Shown: positions 16,198 to 25,166 of the stretch, one piece after another
Layout: each line of letters starts with the position of its first letter
Numbering within the stretch: the stretch's first letter is position 1
NCBI GenBank assembly: GCA_050952225.1
Contig: JBMNKL010000003.1
Span: forward strand, 558,001-622,000
Direction of reading: 5' to 3'
DNA: 64,000 bases
Source: JBMNKL01 sp050952225
GTDB lineage: Bacteria; Bacillota; Clostridia; Acetivibrionales; DTU013
Made by a program: the position numbers and the translations under genes
The notes under the pieces: generated by a model
What the model saw: the letters and a program-made list of their open reading frames with translations, nothing else
What the model was told of the DNA's origin: nothing
Databases searched by the model: none

Positions 16198-17316
16198 TCA
16201 CTGTATTAATTTATAAAATTTGCCCGGCAACTGCTCCACAAAACCGCTTAACTCCAGCATCATAAGCGCATATGAAGCTGCCTGCGGGCTTATGCCGCAG
16301 TCGCGCGCTATTATGTCGATGTGGGCAGGGCCGTTCATTAATCTCTGCGCTATCATTCCTCCTTCTATGCTTATCTGCCGCTCTTCCCCGCCAATGTTTA
16401 TATCTGGCGGTATCCTGGGTGAACATAACGCATTTTCACCATGACTCCTTAAGTTTAACTCATCCAATATGTCACCCGCTCCTGTTACGATTATGGCGCC
16501 ATCTCGTATGAGCCTGTTCGTTCCAAGGCTGTTTGCGGAATTGATATTCCCGGGCACGGCAAACACATCCCTGCCCTGCTCCAGGGCGAAATCCGCCGTA
16601 ATAAGCGAGCCGCTCTTTGCGCCGGCTTCAACTATCGTAACGCACCTGGACAAACCGCTTATGATGCGGTTTCTTGCCGGGAAATGGAATGGCATTGGAG
16701 TGGTACCGGGCAAATATTCAGATATCACGGCTCCCGACCTGATGATTCTTTCCATCAGTTCCCCGTTCTCGGGAGGGTATACTCTATCAACGCCGCATCC
16801 AAGGACGGCAATGGTTCTTCCGCCGCCATCAAGCGCTCCCAGATGCGCTTTCGAATCAATACCCCTTGCCAATCCGCTTACGATGGTAATACCATGTTTC
16901 ACAAGCTCCATTGATAGCCTGCGCGCCATTTCCAGGCCGTAATACGTGGCTCTCCTCGAACCCACTACAGCAACACAGATTTCATCCTTGACAAGTTTCC
17001 CCCTTATATATAATACCAACGGAGGGTCTGCTATATTTTTAAGCATTTGCGGATATGCCCGGTCATGCAGCGTAACCGCGAAAGCGTCGCAGCGGTACAT
17101 CCTTTCCATCAGTTTATCTGCCGAACGCCTTGCATCTTTATCGGTAATACATTTGATCATACGAGGTGAGCAAAAACCAAGCGATTTGAGTTCACTCTCT
17201 CCTGCTTCCCATATGTATGCCGGATCAGTGAAAAGTTCAAGCAGCCTGAGGCGTTTTCTCAAAGGCACTTTAACCAGCGAACTCAGCCAAATCCAATATT
17301 TTAAGTTGTCTGTCAT
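16198..17316 (-). CDS. dprA: DNA-processing protein DprA (Smf)
   Basis: DprA binds incoming single-stranded DNA during transformation and loads RecA. In 372 residues there is an N-terminal helical SAM-like region, the Rossmann-like core with GSRRATYYG at 119-127 and SGLARGIDSKAH at 147-158, and a C-terminal winged-helix-like domain from about residue 300. The core is complete. It starts 24 nt after the comM-like gene upstream, so competence-type genes are together; I cannot tell from this window whether the organism is naturally transformable. Confidence 0.95.
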   Translation of the reverse strand: MTDNLKYWIWLSSLVKVPLRKRLRLLELFTDPAYIWEAGESELKSLGFCSPRMIKCITDKDARRSADKLMERMYRCDAFAVTLHDRAYPQMLKNIADPPLVLYIRGKLVKDEICVAVVGSRRATYYGLEMARRLSMELVKHGITIVSGLARGIDSKAHLGALDGGGRTIAVLGCGVDRVYPPENGELMERIIRSGAVISEYLPGTTPMPFHFPARNRIISGLSRCVTIVEAGAKSGSLITADFALEQGRDVFAVPGNINSANSLGTNRLIRDGAIIVTGAGDILDELNLRSHGENALCSPRIPPDINIGGEERQISIEGGMIAQRLMNGPAHIDIIARDCGISPQAASYALMMLELSGFVEQLPGKFYKLIQ

Positions 17317-17340
17317 CTCAATATACCCCGCAGTTTAATA

Positions 17341-18876
17341 TCATACTTTCCATGCTTTCCTGTCAAGACTCCTGTACTGGATGGCCTCGGTAATATGAAC
17401 CGGCCTTATTTTCTCGCTTTCATCCATGTCGGCAATGGTTCTTGCGACTTTAATTATCCTGCTGTGTGCCCTTGCGCTCATGCCCAGCTTGTCAAAGGCA
17501 TTGCGCAATATTTCCCTGCACTTTTCATCCAGCCTGCAAAACTTTGCGAACATGGATGGTTTAAGCTGCGAGTTTGAGTATATGTTCATGCCCTTATATC
17601 TTTCCAGTTGAATCCGCCTGGCTTTTTCTACTCTCTCCCTTATAACGGCGGAACTGTCTCCGGTTGGTCCGCCGTCCAGTTCATCGAACTTTACGGCCGG
17701 AACTTCTATATGTATATCCATCCTGTCCAGCAGCGGACCGGACAGCTTGCCAAAATACTGCCTTATCTGTGCAGGCGTGCATGAACACCCTCCTGCCGGT
17801 TCAAGAAATCTTCCGCATTTGCATGGATTTGCAGCACAGACCAGCATTGTTTTTGCAGGGTAAGTGAGATTCGCCCTGACCCTGGAAATGGTGATAATCC
17901 CGTCCTCCAATGGCTGTCTCAGTACTTCCATCGACTTCCTGTCGAATTCGGGCAGTTCATCAAGGAAAAGAACCCCGTAATGCGCCAGGCTGATCTCGCC
18001 AGGTCTGGGTATCAAGCCTCCTCCTGCCAGCGCCGTGCTGGATATTGAATGGTGCGGGCTACGGAAAGGCCTGGCGCTTACCAGAGGCGTCCCGGGAGGA
18101 AGAATGCCTGCTATGCTATGGATCTTCGTAACTTCCAGTGCTTCTTCGAATGTCAGTGAAGGCAAAATTGTCGGAAGCCTCCTGGCAAGCATGGTTTTCC
18201 CGCATCCCGGCGCTCCTATCATAAGGCAATTATGCCCGCCGGAAGCTGCGACTTCAAGTGCGCGCTTTACGCTCTCCTGGCCCTTGACATCGGCAAAATC
18301 CACATCATAATCCGTTTTGCCCTGGAACATACCGGTACTGTCATCGTTATACGGTTCAATTTCCTTTTTTCCGTTTATAATTTCAACAACTTCCCTAAGA
18401 TTGCTTACAGGGATGATACTGACGTTCTTTACTATATTGGCCTCTTTTGCGTTTTCCCCTGGCAGGAACATCCGCTTAAAACCATTCTGGCCGGCGCAGA
18501 CAGCCATCGGCAGTACACCTTTGACAGGCTTGATTCCACCGTCCAGCGCCAATTCTCCTATGAACAGCGAATGTCTGACAGTGTGATAGTCGATTGTACC
18601 TGCAGACGCAAGTATTCCCAGCGCAATCGCCAGATCAAACGCCGAACCTTCCTTTTTCAAATTAGCCGGCGCCAGGTTTACAGTTATTTTGCGTATAGGA
18701 AATTCGTAGCCGGAGTTTTTAACGGCGGAACGTACGCGGTCCCTGGATTCCCGTATAGCGGCATCGCCTAGTCCAACAATGTCAAAAGAAGGAATCCCGC
18801 TGCCAATATCTGTTTCCACCTCGGCAATATATCCGTCTATGCCTAGAATTCCGCAACTCGCAATTTTTGAGTACAT
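17341..18876 (-). CDS. comM: YifB/ComM-family Mg-chelatase-like AAA+ ATPase
   Basis: ComM is a hexameric helicase that promotes branch migration of transforming DNA during recombination. The 511-residue protein has an N-terminal ChlI-like domain (DIVGLGDAAIRESRDRVRSA), a Walker A GAPGCGKT at 221-228, a Walker B region with LFLDELPEF near 310, a zinc-type cysteine cluster CGRFLEPAGGCSC typical of the family, and a C-terminal Mg-chelatase domain. It opens the operon continuing with dprA, topA and trmFO. No frameshift is visible. Confidence 0.93.
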   Translation of the reverse strand: MYSKIASCGILGIDGYIAEVETDIGSGIPSFDIVGLGDAAIRESRDRVRSAVKNSGYEFPIRKITVNLAPANLKKEGSAFDLAIALGILASAGTIDYHTVRHSLFIGELALDGGIKPVKGVLPMAVCAGQNGFKRMFLPGENAKEANIVKNVSIIPVSNLREVVEIINGKKEIEPYNDDSTGMFQGKTDYDVDFADVKGQESVKRALEVAASGGHNCLMIGAPGCGKTMLARRLPTILPSLTFEEALEVTKIHSIAGILPPGTPLVSARPFRSPHHSISSTALAGGGLIPRPGEISLAHYGVLFLDELPEFDRKSMEVLRQPLEDGIITISRVRANLTYPAKTMLVCAANPCKCGRFLEPAGGCSCTPAQIRQYFGKLSGPLLDRMDIHIEVPAVKFDELDGGPTGDSSAVIRERVEKARRIQLERYKGMNIYSNSQLKPSMFAKFCRLDEKCREILRNAFDKLGMSARAHSRIIKVARTIADMDESEKIRPVHITEAIQYRSLDRKAWKV

Positions 18877-19000
18877 ACAACAATTTCCTCGTAATTTGTC
18901 AATAATCAGGTAGTATATATTGCTTTGTTATACAATATTTACCATCATTATATTACTATATTTTGTAAAATTTGTACATACCCAAAATCGAGTTTTTTAT

Positions 19001-19456
19001 TTACCTGTCCTTCAGGAGTTTTTTGAGTTCGTCCATGAAAGTGTTGATATCTTTGAATTGCCTGTAAACGGAAGCAAACCTTACATAGGCTACTTCATCG
19101 ATTTCTTTCAGTCTCGCCATAACCATTTCGCCTATTTCCTCGGAAGTGATTTCCCTTTTCAAGGTGTTGAGCGCCTGCGCTTCGATCTCGTTCACAAGTT
19201 TTTCCAGAGTGTCGACCGACACCGGCCTTTTTTCGCATGCCCTAAGCAAACCATTGAGTATTTTTGCCCTGTCAAATGCCTGGCGTGTTTTATCCTTTTT
19301 AATTACCATCAATGGAACGCTTTCTATTTTTTCATAGGTAGTAAACCTTTTCGTGCATTTCAGGCACTCCCTGCGCCTTCTTATCGCAGTGTTTTCTTCG
19401 GTCGGCCTTGAATCTATTACCCTGTCTTCATTATAACCACAAAAAGGGCATTTCAT
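19001..19456 (-). CDS. nrdR: Transcriptional repressor NrdR
   Basis: NrdR is the nucleotide-sensing repressor of ribonucleotide reductase genes. The 151-residue protein starts with the zinc ribbon MKCPFCGYNEDRVIDSRP and a second CxxC pair (CLKCTKRF), followed by the ATP-cone domain from about residue 45 (IKKDKTRQAFDRAKILNGL). I take the ATG at 19456 because GGAGGAGGG precedes it and the zinc ribbon begins there; the frame is open 93 nt further upstream. A perfect 18-bp palindrome overlaps the ribosome-binding site. It is a single gene downstream of ylmC in the same orientation. Confidence 0.96.
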   Translation of the reverse strand: MKCPFCGYNEDRVIDSRPTEENTAIRRRRECLKCTKRFTTYEKIESVPLMVIKKDKTRQAFDRAKILNGLLRACEKRPVSVDTLEKLVNEIEAQALNTLKREITSEEIGEMVMARLKEIDEVAYVRFASVYRQFKDINTFMDELKKLLKDR

Positions 19457-19469
19457 TGATCTACCCTCC

Positions 19470-19487
19470 TCCGGCTTATAAGCCGGA
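19470..19487 (-). promoter_or_regulatory. Perfect 18-bp palindrome abutting the nrdR ribosome-binding site
   Basis: TCCGGCTTATAAGCCGGA is fully self-complementary. On the minus strand its 3' end overlaps the first three bases of the nrdR Shine-Dalgarno sequence (19472-19464). In RNA it would form a hairpin touching the ribosome-binding site; in DNA it could be an operator. Confidence 0.5.
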
Positions 19488-19553
19488 ATAATTTTCTCTT
19501 TTGTACTTATAATACAATATCGGAAGGATTTGTCCAATGGTTTAGCCAATTAA

Positions 19554-19814
19554 TCAATTGAAATGTTTCCTTATGAAACGCTCGTCAAGCTCCACTAGTA
19601 TAATATCTTCGCCTATTTTTACTATTTTGTCCCAAGGTATAACAAACTCGCTTTCCTTCCCAAGCAGTCCAAAAAGCTTGCCAACCCCGGGTAATATTAT
19701 GGCATCTATCTTTCCCGATTCAAGGTCGATTTCCACGTCCGACACAAAACCGAGACGCTTGCCGTCGGCTATATTTATAACTTCCTTTTGCCTGAAATCC
19801 GATGAACGGTTCAT
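19554..19814 (-). CDS. YlmC/YmxH-family sporulation-associated PRC-barrel protein
   Basis: An 86-residue single-domain protein with the PRC-barrel pattern: RQKEVINIADGKRLGFVSDV, then IDLESGKIDAIILPG, then a hydrophobic VIPWDKIVKIGEDIILVEL. This is the YlmC/YmxH family, found in spore-forming Firmicutes close to sigG, which is also its position here. Its biochemical role is not established. It lies about 100 bases after sigG and ahead of nrdR, on the same strand. Confidence 0.85.
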   Translation of the reverse strand: MNRSSDFRQKEVINIADGKRLGFVSDVEIDLESGKIDAIILPGVGKLFGLLGKESEFVIPWDKIVKIGEDIILVELDERFIRKHFN

Positions 19815-19916
19815 ACCAGACCACCTAAATTATCTGCCTGTTTTAATATATGAACCTTACGGATTAAATTATTAAAATAATTATTAAATAATAAGGAAAC
19901 TATCCGGATAATAAAT

Positions 19917-20690
19917 TCAAATATATTTCCTCATGTGCATGAGAGCCGTTTTTTCAAGCCGTGATACCTGCGCCTGTGAAATCCCTATTTCTTCTGCGAC
20001 TTCCATCTGTGTCCTGCCCTCAAAAAACCGGAGGTTAAGTATGAGTTTTTCCCTGTCGTTTAGCTTTCGCATGGCTTCTTTCAATGATATGCCTTCAAGC
20101 CAGTTTTCGTCGACGTTTTTTTCATCACTCACCTGGTCCATTACGTAAATGGCATCTCCGCCGTCATGATATACGGACTCAAATAATGAAATGGGGTCCT
20201 GTATTGCATCAAGGGCAAACACCACTTCTTCTTTCGGCAGTTTAAGTTCATCTGCTATTTCGGCTATAGTAGGCTCTTTTGAGTTTTTGTTTGTCAGTCT
20301 CTCTTTTGCCTGGAGTGCTTTATAAGCTATATCTCTTAACGAACGGCTGACGCGAATTGAATTATTGTCACGAAGATACCTTCTTATCTCGCCTATTATC
20401 ATCGGAACGGCATAAGTCGAGAACTTCACGTTCTGCGAAACATCAAAATTATCTATAGCTTTTATCAAACCGATACAGCCAACCTGGAACAGGTCATCCA
20501 CGTATTCGCCGCGGTTGTTAAACCGCTGTATCACGCTTAAAACAAGCCTCAGGTTTCCGTTGATAAACTCTTCCCGCGCCGAGATATCACCGTTATGCAT
20601 TCTTTCAAACAGTGCCTTTTTTTGCTCATTGGATAAAACCGGCAGCTTGGAAGTATTTACACCGCAAATTTCCACCTTGTTGATCAGCAT
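19917..20690 (-). CDS. sigG: Forespore-specific RNA polymerase sigma factor SigG
   Basis: Late forespore sigma factor. The 257-residue protein opens with NKVEICGVNTSKLPVLSN, which is very characteristic of sigma-G, and carries region 2 (FNNRGEYVDDLFQVGCIGLI), region 3 and region 4 (GRTQMEVAEEIGISQAQVSR). It follows sigE in the same orientation, the arrangement conserved across Bacilli and Clostridia. A sigma-F-type promoter is visible just upstream, in line with the known control of sigG by sigma-F. The ATG at 20690 has GGGAGG 8 nt before it. Confidence 0.97.
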   Translation of the reverse strand: MLINKVEICGVNTSKLPVLSNEQKKALFERMHNGDISAREEFINGNLRLVLSVIQRFNNRGEYVDDLFQVGCIGLIKAIDNFDVSQNVKFSTYAVPMIIGEIRRYLRDNNSIRVSRSLRDIAYKALQAKERLTNKNSKEPTIAEIADELKLPKEEVVFALDAIQDPISLFESVYHDGGDAIYVMDQVSDEKNVDENWLEGISLKEAMRKLNDREKLILNLRFFEGRTQMEVAEEIGISQAQVSRLEKTALMHMRKYI

Positions 20691-20724
20691 ATAAAAACCT
20701 CCCGTCGCAAAACTTAGCTAGTTA

Positions 20725-20754
20725 CATTATTGCCATGGAGGTCTTTTTTCATAC
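20725..20754 (-). promoter_or_regulatory. Candidate sigma-F-type promoter of sigG
   Basis: On the minus strand GTATG (20754-20750) is followed after 15 nt by GGCAATAATG (20734-20725). The -10 fits the known forespore pattern GGNNANAHTR at every position; the -35 pattern is GYATA, here with G last. It lies about 35 bases before the sigG start. Confidence 0.6.
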
Positions 20755-20809
20755 TGCCGCAAACCCAAGAAATATTTCTGAAAGGCCTTGACAACGGCGG
20801 CTTTGAAAG

Positions 20810-21541
20810 CTATACCATCCTGTTGATTTCCTTCCTCAGCCTGCTGATAATCCTCTTTTCAAGCCTTGAAATGTAAGATTGCGATATGCCGAGCATATCG
20901 GCAACTTCTTTCTGTGTTTTTTCAACCCCGTTTATCAGCCCGAACCGCAGCTCCATTATTTTTTTCTCTCTCATGGACAGCTTCTTCATCGCTGTGTTTA
21001 AAAGCTCCCTGTCGACTTCATCTTCCAGGCTCCGGTAAATTACATCGTTTTCAGTCCCAAGGATATCTGAAAGAAGCAACTCGTTTCCGTCCCAGTCCAC
21101 ATTCAGCGGCTCGTCTATGGATATTTCCGTTTTAATCTTGTTATTTCTCCTGAGATACATCAATATTTCATTTTCAATGCACCTCGACGCATACGTGGCC
21201 AGCTTGATATTTTTAGAAGGATTGAAAGTATTTATGGCTTTAATCAGGCCTATTGTCCCTATCGATACAAGGTCTTCCACCCCAACGCCGGTGTTTTCGA
21301 ACTTCCTGGCTATATATACAACAAGCCTGAGGTTGCGTTCAATTAATATGCTTTTGACGCCATAATCCTGCTCCTCCAGCCTTGCCAGCAGGTACGCCTC
21401 TTCATCCAGGCTGAGAGGAGGCGGCAGAGCTTCGCTCCCGCCAATATAATAAATCGGGTAACACATTTTTGCATTGAATTTCTTAAGTAGGTTCAGGAAG
21501 TTTATCCTCATGAGCAATCCATACTTTGCAGCAATCTTCAT
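20810..21541 (-). CDS. sigE: Mother-cell RNA polymerase sigma factor SigE (pro-sigma-E)
   Basis: Early mother-cell sporulation sigma factor made as an inactive precursor. The ATG at 21541 (AGGAG before it) gives 243 residues, close to the Bacillus protein. Residues 1-30 are a hydrophobic and basic pro-sequence, and YYIGGSEALPPPLS follows, the conserved region at the processing site. Region 2 (FENTGVGVEDLVSIGTIGLI) and region 4 (EKTQKEVADMLGISQSYISR) are intact. It lies 56 nt after the gene of its processing protease SpoIIGA and upstream of sigG. A longer reading from 21601 would overlap spoIIGA and is unlikely. Confidence 0.96.
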   Translation of the reverse strand: MKIAAKYGLLMRINFLNLLKKFNAKMCYPIYYIGGSEALPPPLSLDEEAYLLARLEEQDYGVKSILIERNLRLVVYIARKFENTGVGVEDLVSIGTIGLIKAINTFNPSKNIKLATYASRCIENEILMYLRRNNKIKTEISIDEPLNVDWDGNELLLSDILGTENDVIYRSLEDEVDRELLNTAMKKLSMREKKIMELRFGLINGVEKTQKEVADMLGISQSYISRLEKRIISRLRKEINRMV

Positions 21542-21597
21542 TTGAAATCTCCTTTCTGCCGTATATAATATGCCGGGTGCCTGCTGCCGCAAAATCC

Positions 21598-22494
21598 TCA
21601 CATCAATTCCGGGTTCACCAGCGCCCTGTATTGCCTGTTCCTTGATAAAGCCTTGTTGTAAATCCCGACGATCACATCGTTAACGTCCCTCTTTTCGCTT
21701 TCACTGTCTATTTCTATATAATCAGGCCTGAACCCGATCAGCATTCCATTTTCCTTTCCAAGCGAAGTAAACGGTATCAGCCTGAACCTTGAAAGCCATT
21801 CGGAACCGGATATTGTCGTTGTAACCATATTCAGGTCGTTTTCAAAATCCCGCTCAAAAATATTCTTGATATCCTCCGGAAGCAATTCTTTTATTGCAGA
21901 AAACTCAACCACAACCACGGGCATATTTGTAAGCGGGTCGTGAAGCGAATTGCCGGTATCTACAAGAGCGGACAACCCGATATTTTTCTTGTCAAAGACG
22001 ATAGTGAGCCTGACAAGTAATTTTTCGCGGATAAATTTATTCTGTATGGCATCCCATACAATGCGCACAATTATCATCCCAAAAACAAACGCAAGCAGCA
22101 GTTCAGTCCATTTCGTATCCAGAAACGGCATCATAAGAACGCCATTTCGGATAATGCTCCTGTCCTTGTTAAAAAAGACCAGTGCGAAAGCAGCGCCGGC
22201 AAAAAGGAAAGTAGTTGCATAAAACAAGGCCAGTGTTTTCAAAAATACCGCAAGTTTCTTGATGTTAAACGTTACCGCGACCATTACAAGGGACAAAAGG
22301 AATTTCGAAAATACGGTAGTATATATCTTCTGCGGCAGTAAAATTATAAACACCAGGTAAGCTGCTCCCACGATTGAACCAATGAAGAGACGGAAACTGC
22401 TTGCCCTGTTTTTTGAGAACTTCGAAGTTAGCAAAAGTATTAAATAGTTAATAACTATATTTTCCAGTACGATAATATCAAGGTATATTTCCAA
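21598..22494 (-). CDS. spoIIGA: Sigma-E processing peptidase SpoIIGA
   Basis: SpoIIGA is the membrane aspartic protease that cleaves pro-sigma-E after a signal from the forespore (SpoIIR). The 298-residue protein has about five transmembrane helices in its first 150 residues and then a cytoplasmic protease domain with the active-site motif VDTGNSLHDPLT. It is directly upstream of sigE, as in other spore formers. A promoter with unusually wide spacing and a Spo0A-box-like heptamer lie upstream. Confidence 0.95.
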   Translation of the reverse strand: MEIYLDIIVLENIVINYLILLLTSKFSKNRASSFRLFIGSIVGAAYLVFIILLPQKIYTTVFSKFLLSLVMVAVTFNIKKLAVFLKTLALFYATTFLFAGAAFALVFFNKDRSIIRNGVLMMPFLDTKWTELLLAFVFGMIIVRIVWDAIQNKFIREKLLVRLTIVFDKKNIGLSALVDTGNSLHDPLTNMPVVVVEFSAIKELLPEDIKNIFERDFENDLNMVTTTISGSEWLSRFRLIPFTSLGKENGMLIGFRPDYIEIDSESEKRDVNDVIVGIYNKALSRNRQYRALVNPELM

Positions 22495-22584
22495 CGCATT
22501 ACCTCACATACCGTCTTTATGCCAGACATCCCCTATTTTACATATATTCATATGCATGTTCATTTATGATATTTCGTACCTATA

Positions 22585-22631
22585 ATTATATTCCATGTCC
22601 GTTGATAATTGTGTCATATGGTGTTGTAGAA
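22585..22631 (-). promoter_or_regulatory. Candidate spoIIG-type promoter with Spo0A-box-like site
   Basis: On the minus strand ATGACA (22617-22612) and a perfect TATAAT (22590-22585) are separated by 21 nt. In Bacillus subtilis the spoIIG promoter also has extra-wide spacing (22 nt) and needs Spo0A. A TGTAGAA on the plus strand at 22625-22631 differs by one base from the 0A box TGTCGAA. The distance to spoIIGA is about 90 bases. Confidence 0.45.
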
Positions 22632-22649
22632 ATATGGAATTTTGACGAC

Positions 22650-22675
22650 AAAAAACCCGGCACCTCGCCGGGTTT
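22650..22675 (-). terminator. Rho-independent terminator after ftsZ
   Basis: On the minus strand CCCGGC and GCCGGG (22672-22667 and 22661-22656) form a stem with a 5-nt loop, followed by TTTTTTG. It lies about 25 bases past the ftsZ stop and closes the division operon before spoIIGA. Confidence 0.85.
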
Positions 22676-22697
22676 ATCGTTGATAAATATTATGCTT

Positions 22698-23807
22698 TTA
22701 TTTAAACCTGTTTTTTCTCAAAAACGTAGGAATCTCAAGTTCATCTTCAGATATATCGGCGTTTGCGTACCGCCTTGCAACGGACGGTTCCTGCTTCTTT
22801 AACTGTGATTTTTCCATAATTTTGTCAATTTTATCGATTTTCCTGTGAATAGGGGATTTTTCAAAACCGGTAGCTATCACCGTAATCATAAGCTCATCCT
22901 TCAGATTCTCATCAATAACCGCACCAACTATTATGGTGGCATCCGGATCAGCTGACTTTTGTACAAGCTCGGCGGCCATATTGACTTCAAAAAGCCCCAG
23001 GTCAGGGCCGCCGGTTATATTGAGAAGCACGCTTCTGGCGCCGTCAATGGAAGTCTCCAGAAGGGGGGATTGGATAGCCTGCTTGGCCGCCTCTTCAGCC
23101 CTGCCTTCGCCCGAAGCCCGGCCGATGCCCATATGTGCGATACCGGTATCGAGCATTATTGTCTTTACGTCGGCAAAGTCAAGGTTTATCAATCCAGGTA
23201 CGGCAATCAGGTCGGATATGCCCTGTACTCCCTGGCGAAGCACATCGTCGGCCATTTTGAACGCGTCTATGATGGAAGTTTTCTTTTCCGCTACCTGAAG
23301 AAGCCTGTCATTCGGTATGGTCACCAGCGTGTCTACAGCGCCTTTCAGGTTTTCAATCCCTTGCTCGGCATACTGCATCCTTTTACGGCCTTCAAACATA
23401 AAGGGCTTGGTTACCACGCCGACAGTAAGGACACCCATTTCCTTTGCTATCTGTGCAATTATCGGTGTCGCCCCGGTACCGGTGCCTCCTCCCATCCCGG
23501 CTGTGACAAATACCATATCCGCGCCCCTGACAGCCTGAGCAATTTCATCCTTGCTCTCGGTTGCCGCCTTTTCTCCGATTTCAGGATTGGCTCCCGCGCC
23601 AAGTCCTTTCGTCAGCTTTTCTCCAATTTGAATTTTCATATTTGCCTTGGAAAGAAACAGGGCTTGTTTGTCTGTATTTATAGCTATGAACTCTACACCG
23701 CGAAGACCTGCGGATATCATCCTATTTACGGCATTATTGCCTCCACCACCGACGCCTATTACCTTAATCTGGGCAAACTGTTCCATATCGATATCAAACT
23801 CCAGCAA
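22698..23807 (-). CDS. ftsZ: Cell division protein FtsZ
   Basis: Tubulin-like GTPase that forms the Z ring. The 369-residue protein has the nucleotide-binding segment IKVIGVGGGGNNAVNRM, the tubulin signature GGGTGTG at 106-112, the T7-loop region NLDFADVKTIM, and a short C-terminal linker ending in the anchor peptide region DELEIPTFLRKNRFK used to bind FtsA. It lies about 100 bases after ftsA, as in the conserved division and wall cluster, and a terminator follows. Confidence 0.98.
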   Translation of the reverse strand: MLEFDIDMEQFAQIKVIGVGGGGNNAVNRMISAGLRGVEFIAINTDKQALFLSKANMKIQIGEKLTKGLGAGANPEIGEKAATESKDEIAQAVRGADMVFVTAGMGGGTGTGATPIIAQIAKEMGVLTVGVVTKPFMFEGRKRMQYAEQGIENLKGAVDTLVTIPNDRLLQVAEKKTSIIDAFKMADDVLRQGVQGISDLIAVPGLINLDFADVKTIMLDTGIAHMGIGRASGEGRAEEAAKQAIQSPLLETSIDGARSVLLNITGGPDLGLFEVNMAAELVQKSADPDATIIVGAVIDENLKDELMITVIATGFEKSPIHRKIDKIDKIMEKSQLKKQEPSVARRYANADISEDELEIPTFLRKNRFK

Positions 23808-23914
23808 ATTGAATCCCCCTTCGTCATTGGTTTGGCATTAATTAAATAATATCTTATTCCAATGATTAAAGCAAGAAATAGTTTTGCAAAATAATTGCAT
23901 ATATTACCATATGC

Positions 23915-25147
23915 TCAAAATAATTCCTTCAACGCGTTAAAAAATCTGCCCAGAAAGGATTCCTTCGGTTTGATGTTTGTTGTTTTTTTCAGTTTAAGCT
24001 CGCTGGCAAGGCTGCCTCCCTTTTTAGCATTTGCAATATACTTCATCAAACCTGCGGCAACGATGAATTCCGGTTTTGAAACACCTCTCAATTGGCCCGC
24101 CTGTACAACCCTGACCGGTATTTCAAATACCTCCTGCGCCAACTGCTTGCAGCCGTCAACGTATGATATTCCCGCCCCTGTCATTACAACACTACCTCCT
24201 GACGGCAATGCAACTCCTGACTTGTCTACCAGGCTCCTGCAAATTGAAAATATTTCAAAAACCCTCGCCTCAATAATATCAACAACTTCAGATACATTAA
24301 CATTCTTTTTCTTGTTTTCATTAATATCAAGCACGGTTATTTCCTGGTCATTCTTGATAAGCGAAGTCAAGGCAAGTTCAAACTGCCTTTTTATTTTTTC
24401 CGCTTCTGCCTGGGAAATCCTTAGTCCAATGGCGATATCGTTGGTTATGTGATCCCCTCCCACGGGAATCGTATCATAAAATACTATGCGATTTCCGAAG
24501 TGGACGGACACATCGGTAACACTTCCGCCAACATCCAGCAGCACTGCCCCGATATCCCGCTCATCCTGCGTAAGGCACAATTCTGCCGTAGCAAAAGCCT
24601 CCGCCACTATTCCGTCTATCTGTATGCCCGCCCTCTCCAGGCTCTTGATAATGTTCTGAACGGATGTGATTTTCCCTACGAGAATATCGGCATCTACTTC
24701 CAGCCTGGTGCCGACCATGCCTATAGGATCAACAATTTCATCATAATCATCTATGATATATTGCCTGGGAATTACATCGATTAATTGCCTGTCCTCGGAA
24801 ATTTCAACATCCCTTGCCAGGTTCAGAATATTTTCTACGTCCTGACGGGTTATTTCTCTTCCGTTAATGTTGATCGTACTGCTGTTGTTTATTACATTTA
24901 CATGCATACCGTGGATATTGACATATGCGGAACCTACCCTCATATTCGCGGACATTTCGGCTTCTTCTATCGCGTCCCTGATACTTGCAGCCGTACTTTC
25001 AATATCGACGATTATACCCTTTTTCAATCCGCTGCAAGGAGCCATACCTCTGCCGACAATATCCAACTGCGAATATTTGCTGACTTTCCCAATCAAAGCG
25101 CATACCTTGGAAGTTCCGATGTCAATACTTACAATATATTCACCCAC
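23915..25147 (-). CDS. ftsA: Cell division protein FtsA
   Basis: Actin-like ATPase tethering FtsZ to the membrane. The 410-residue protein starts with the phosphate-1 motif IVSIDIGTSKVCALIGK, has the FtsA-specific 1C domain (about residues 85-160), the ATP-binding DVGGSVTDVSV, and VVMTGAGISYVDG. A C-terminal basic and hydrophobic segment (SFLGRFFNALKELF) is the membrane-targeting amphipathic helix. It lies between sbp and ftsZ. Confidence 0.96.
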   Translation of the reverse strand: MGEYIVSIDIGTSKVCALIGKVSKYSQLDIVGRGMAPCSGLKKGIIVDIESTAASIRDAIEEAEMSANMRVGSAYVNIHGMHVNVINNSSTININGREITRQDVENILNLARDVEISEDRQLIDVIPRQYIIDDYDEIVDPIGMVGTRLEVDADILVGKITSVQNIIKSLERAGIQIDGIVAEAFATAELCLTQDERDIGAVLLDVGGSVTDVSVHFGNRIVFYDTIPVGGDHITNDIAIGLRISQAEAEKIKRQFELALTSLIKNDQEITVLDINENKKKNVNVSEVVDIIEARVFEIFSICRSLVDKSGVALPSGGSVVMTGAGISYVDGCKQLAQEVFEIPVRVVQAGQLRGVSKPEFIVAAGLMKYIANAKKGGSLASELKLKKTTNIKPKESFLGRFFNALKELF

Positions 25148-25166
25148 GGAAGCACCCCCCTACAAA

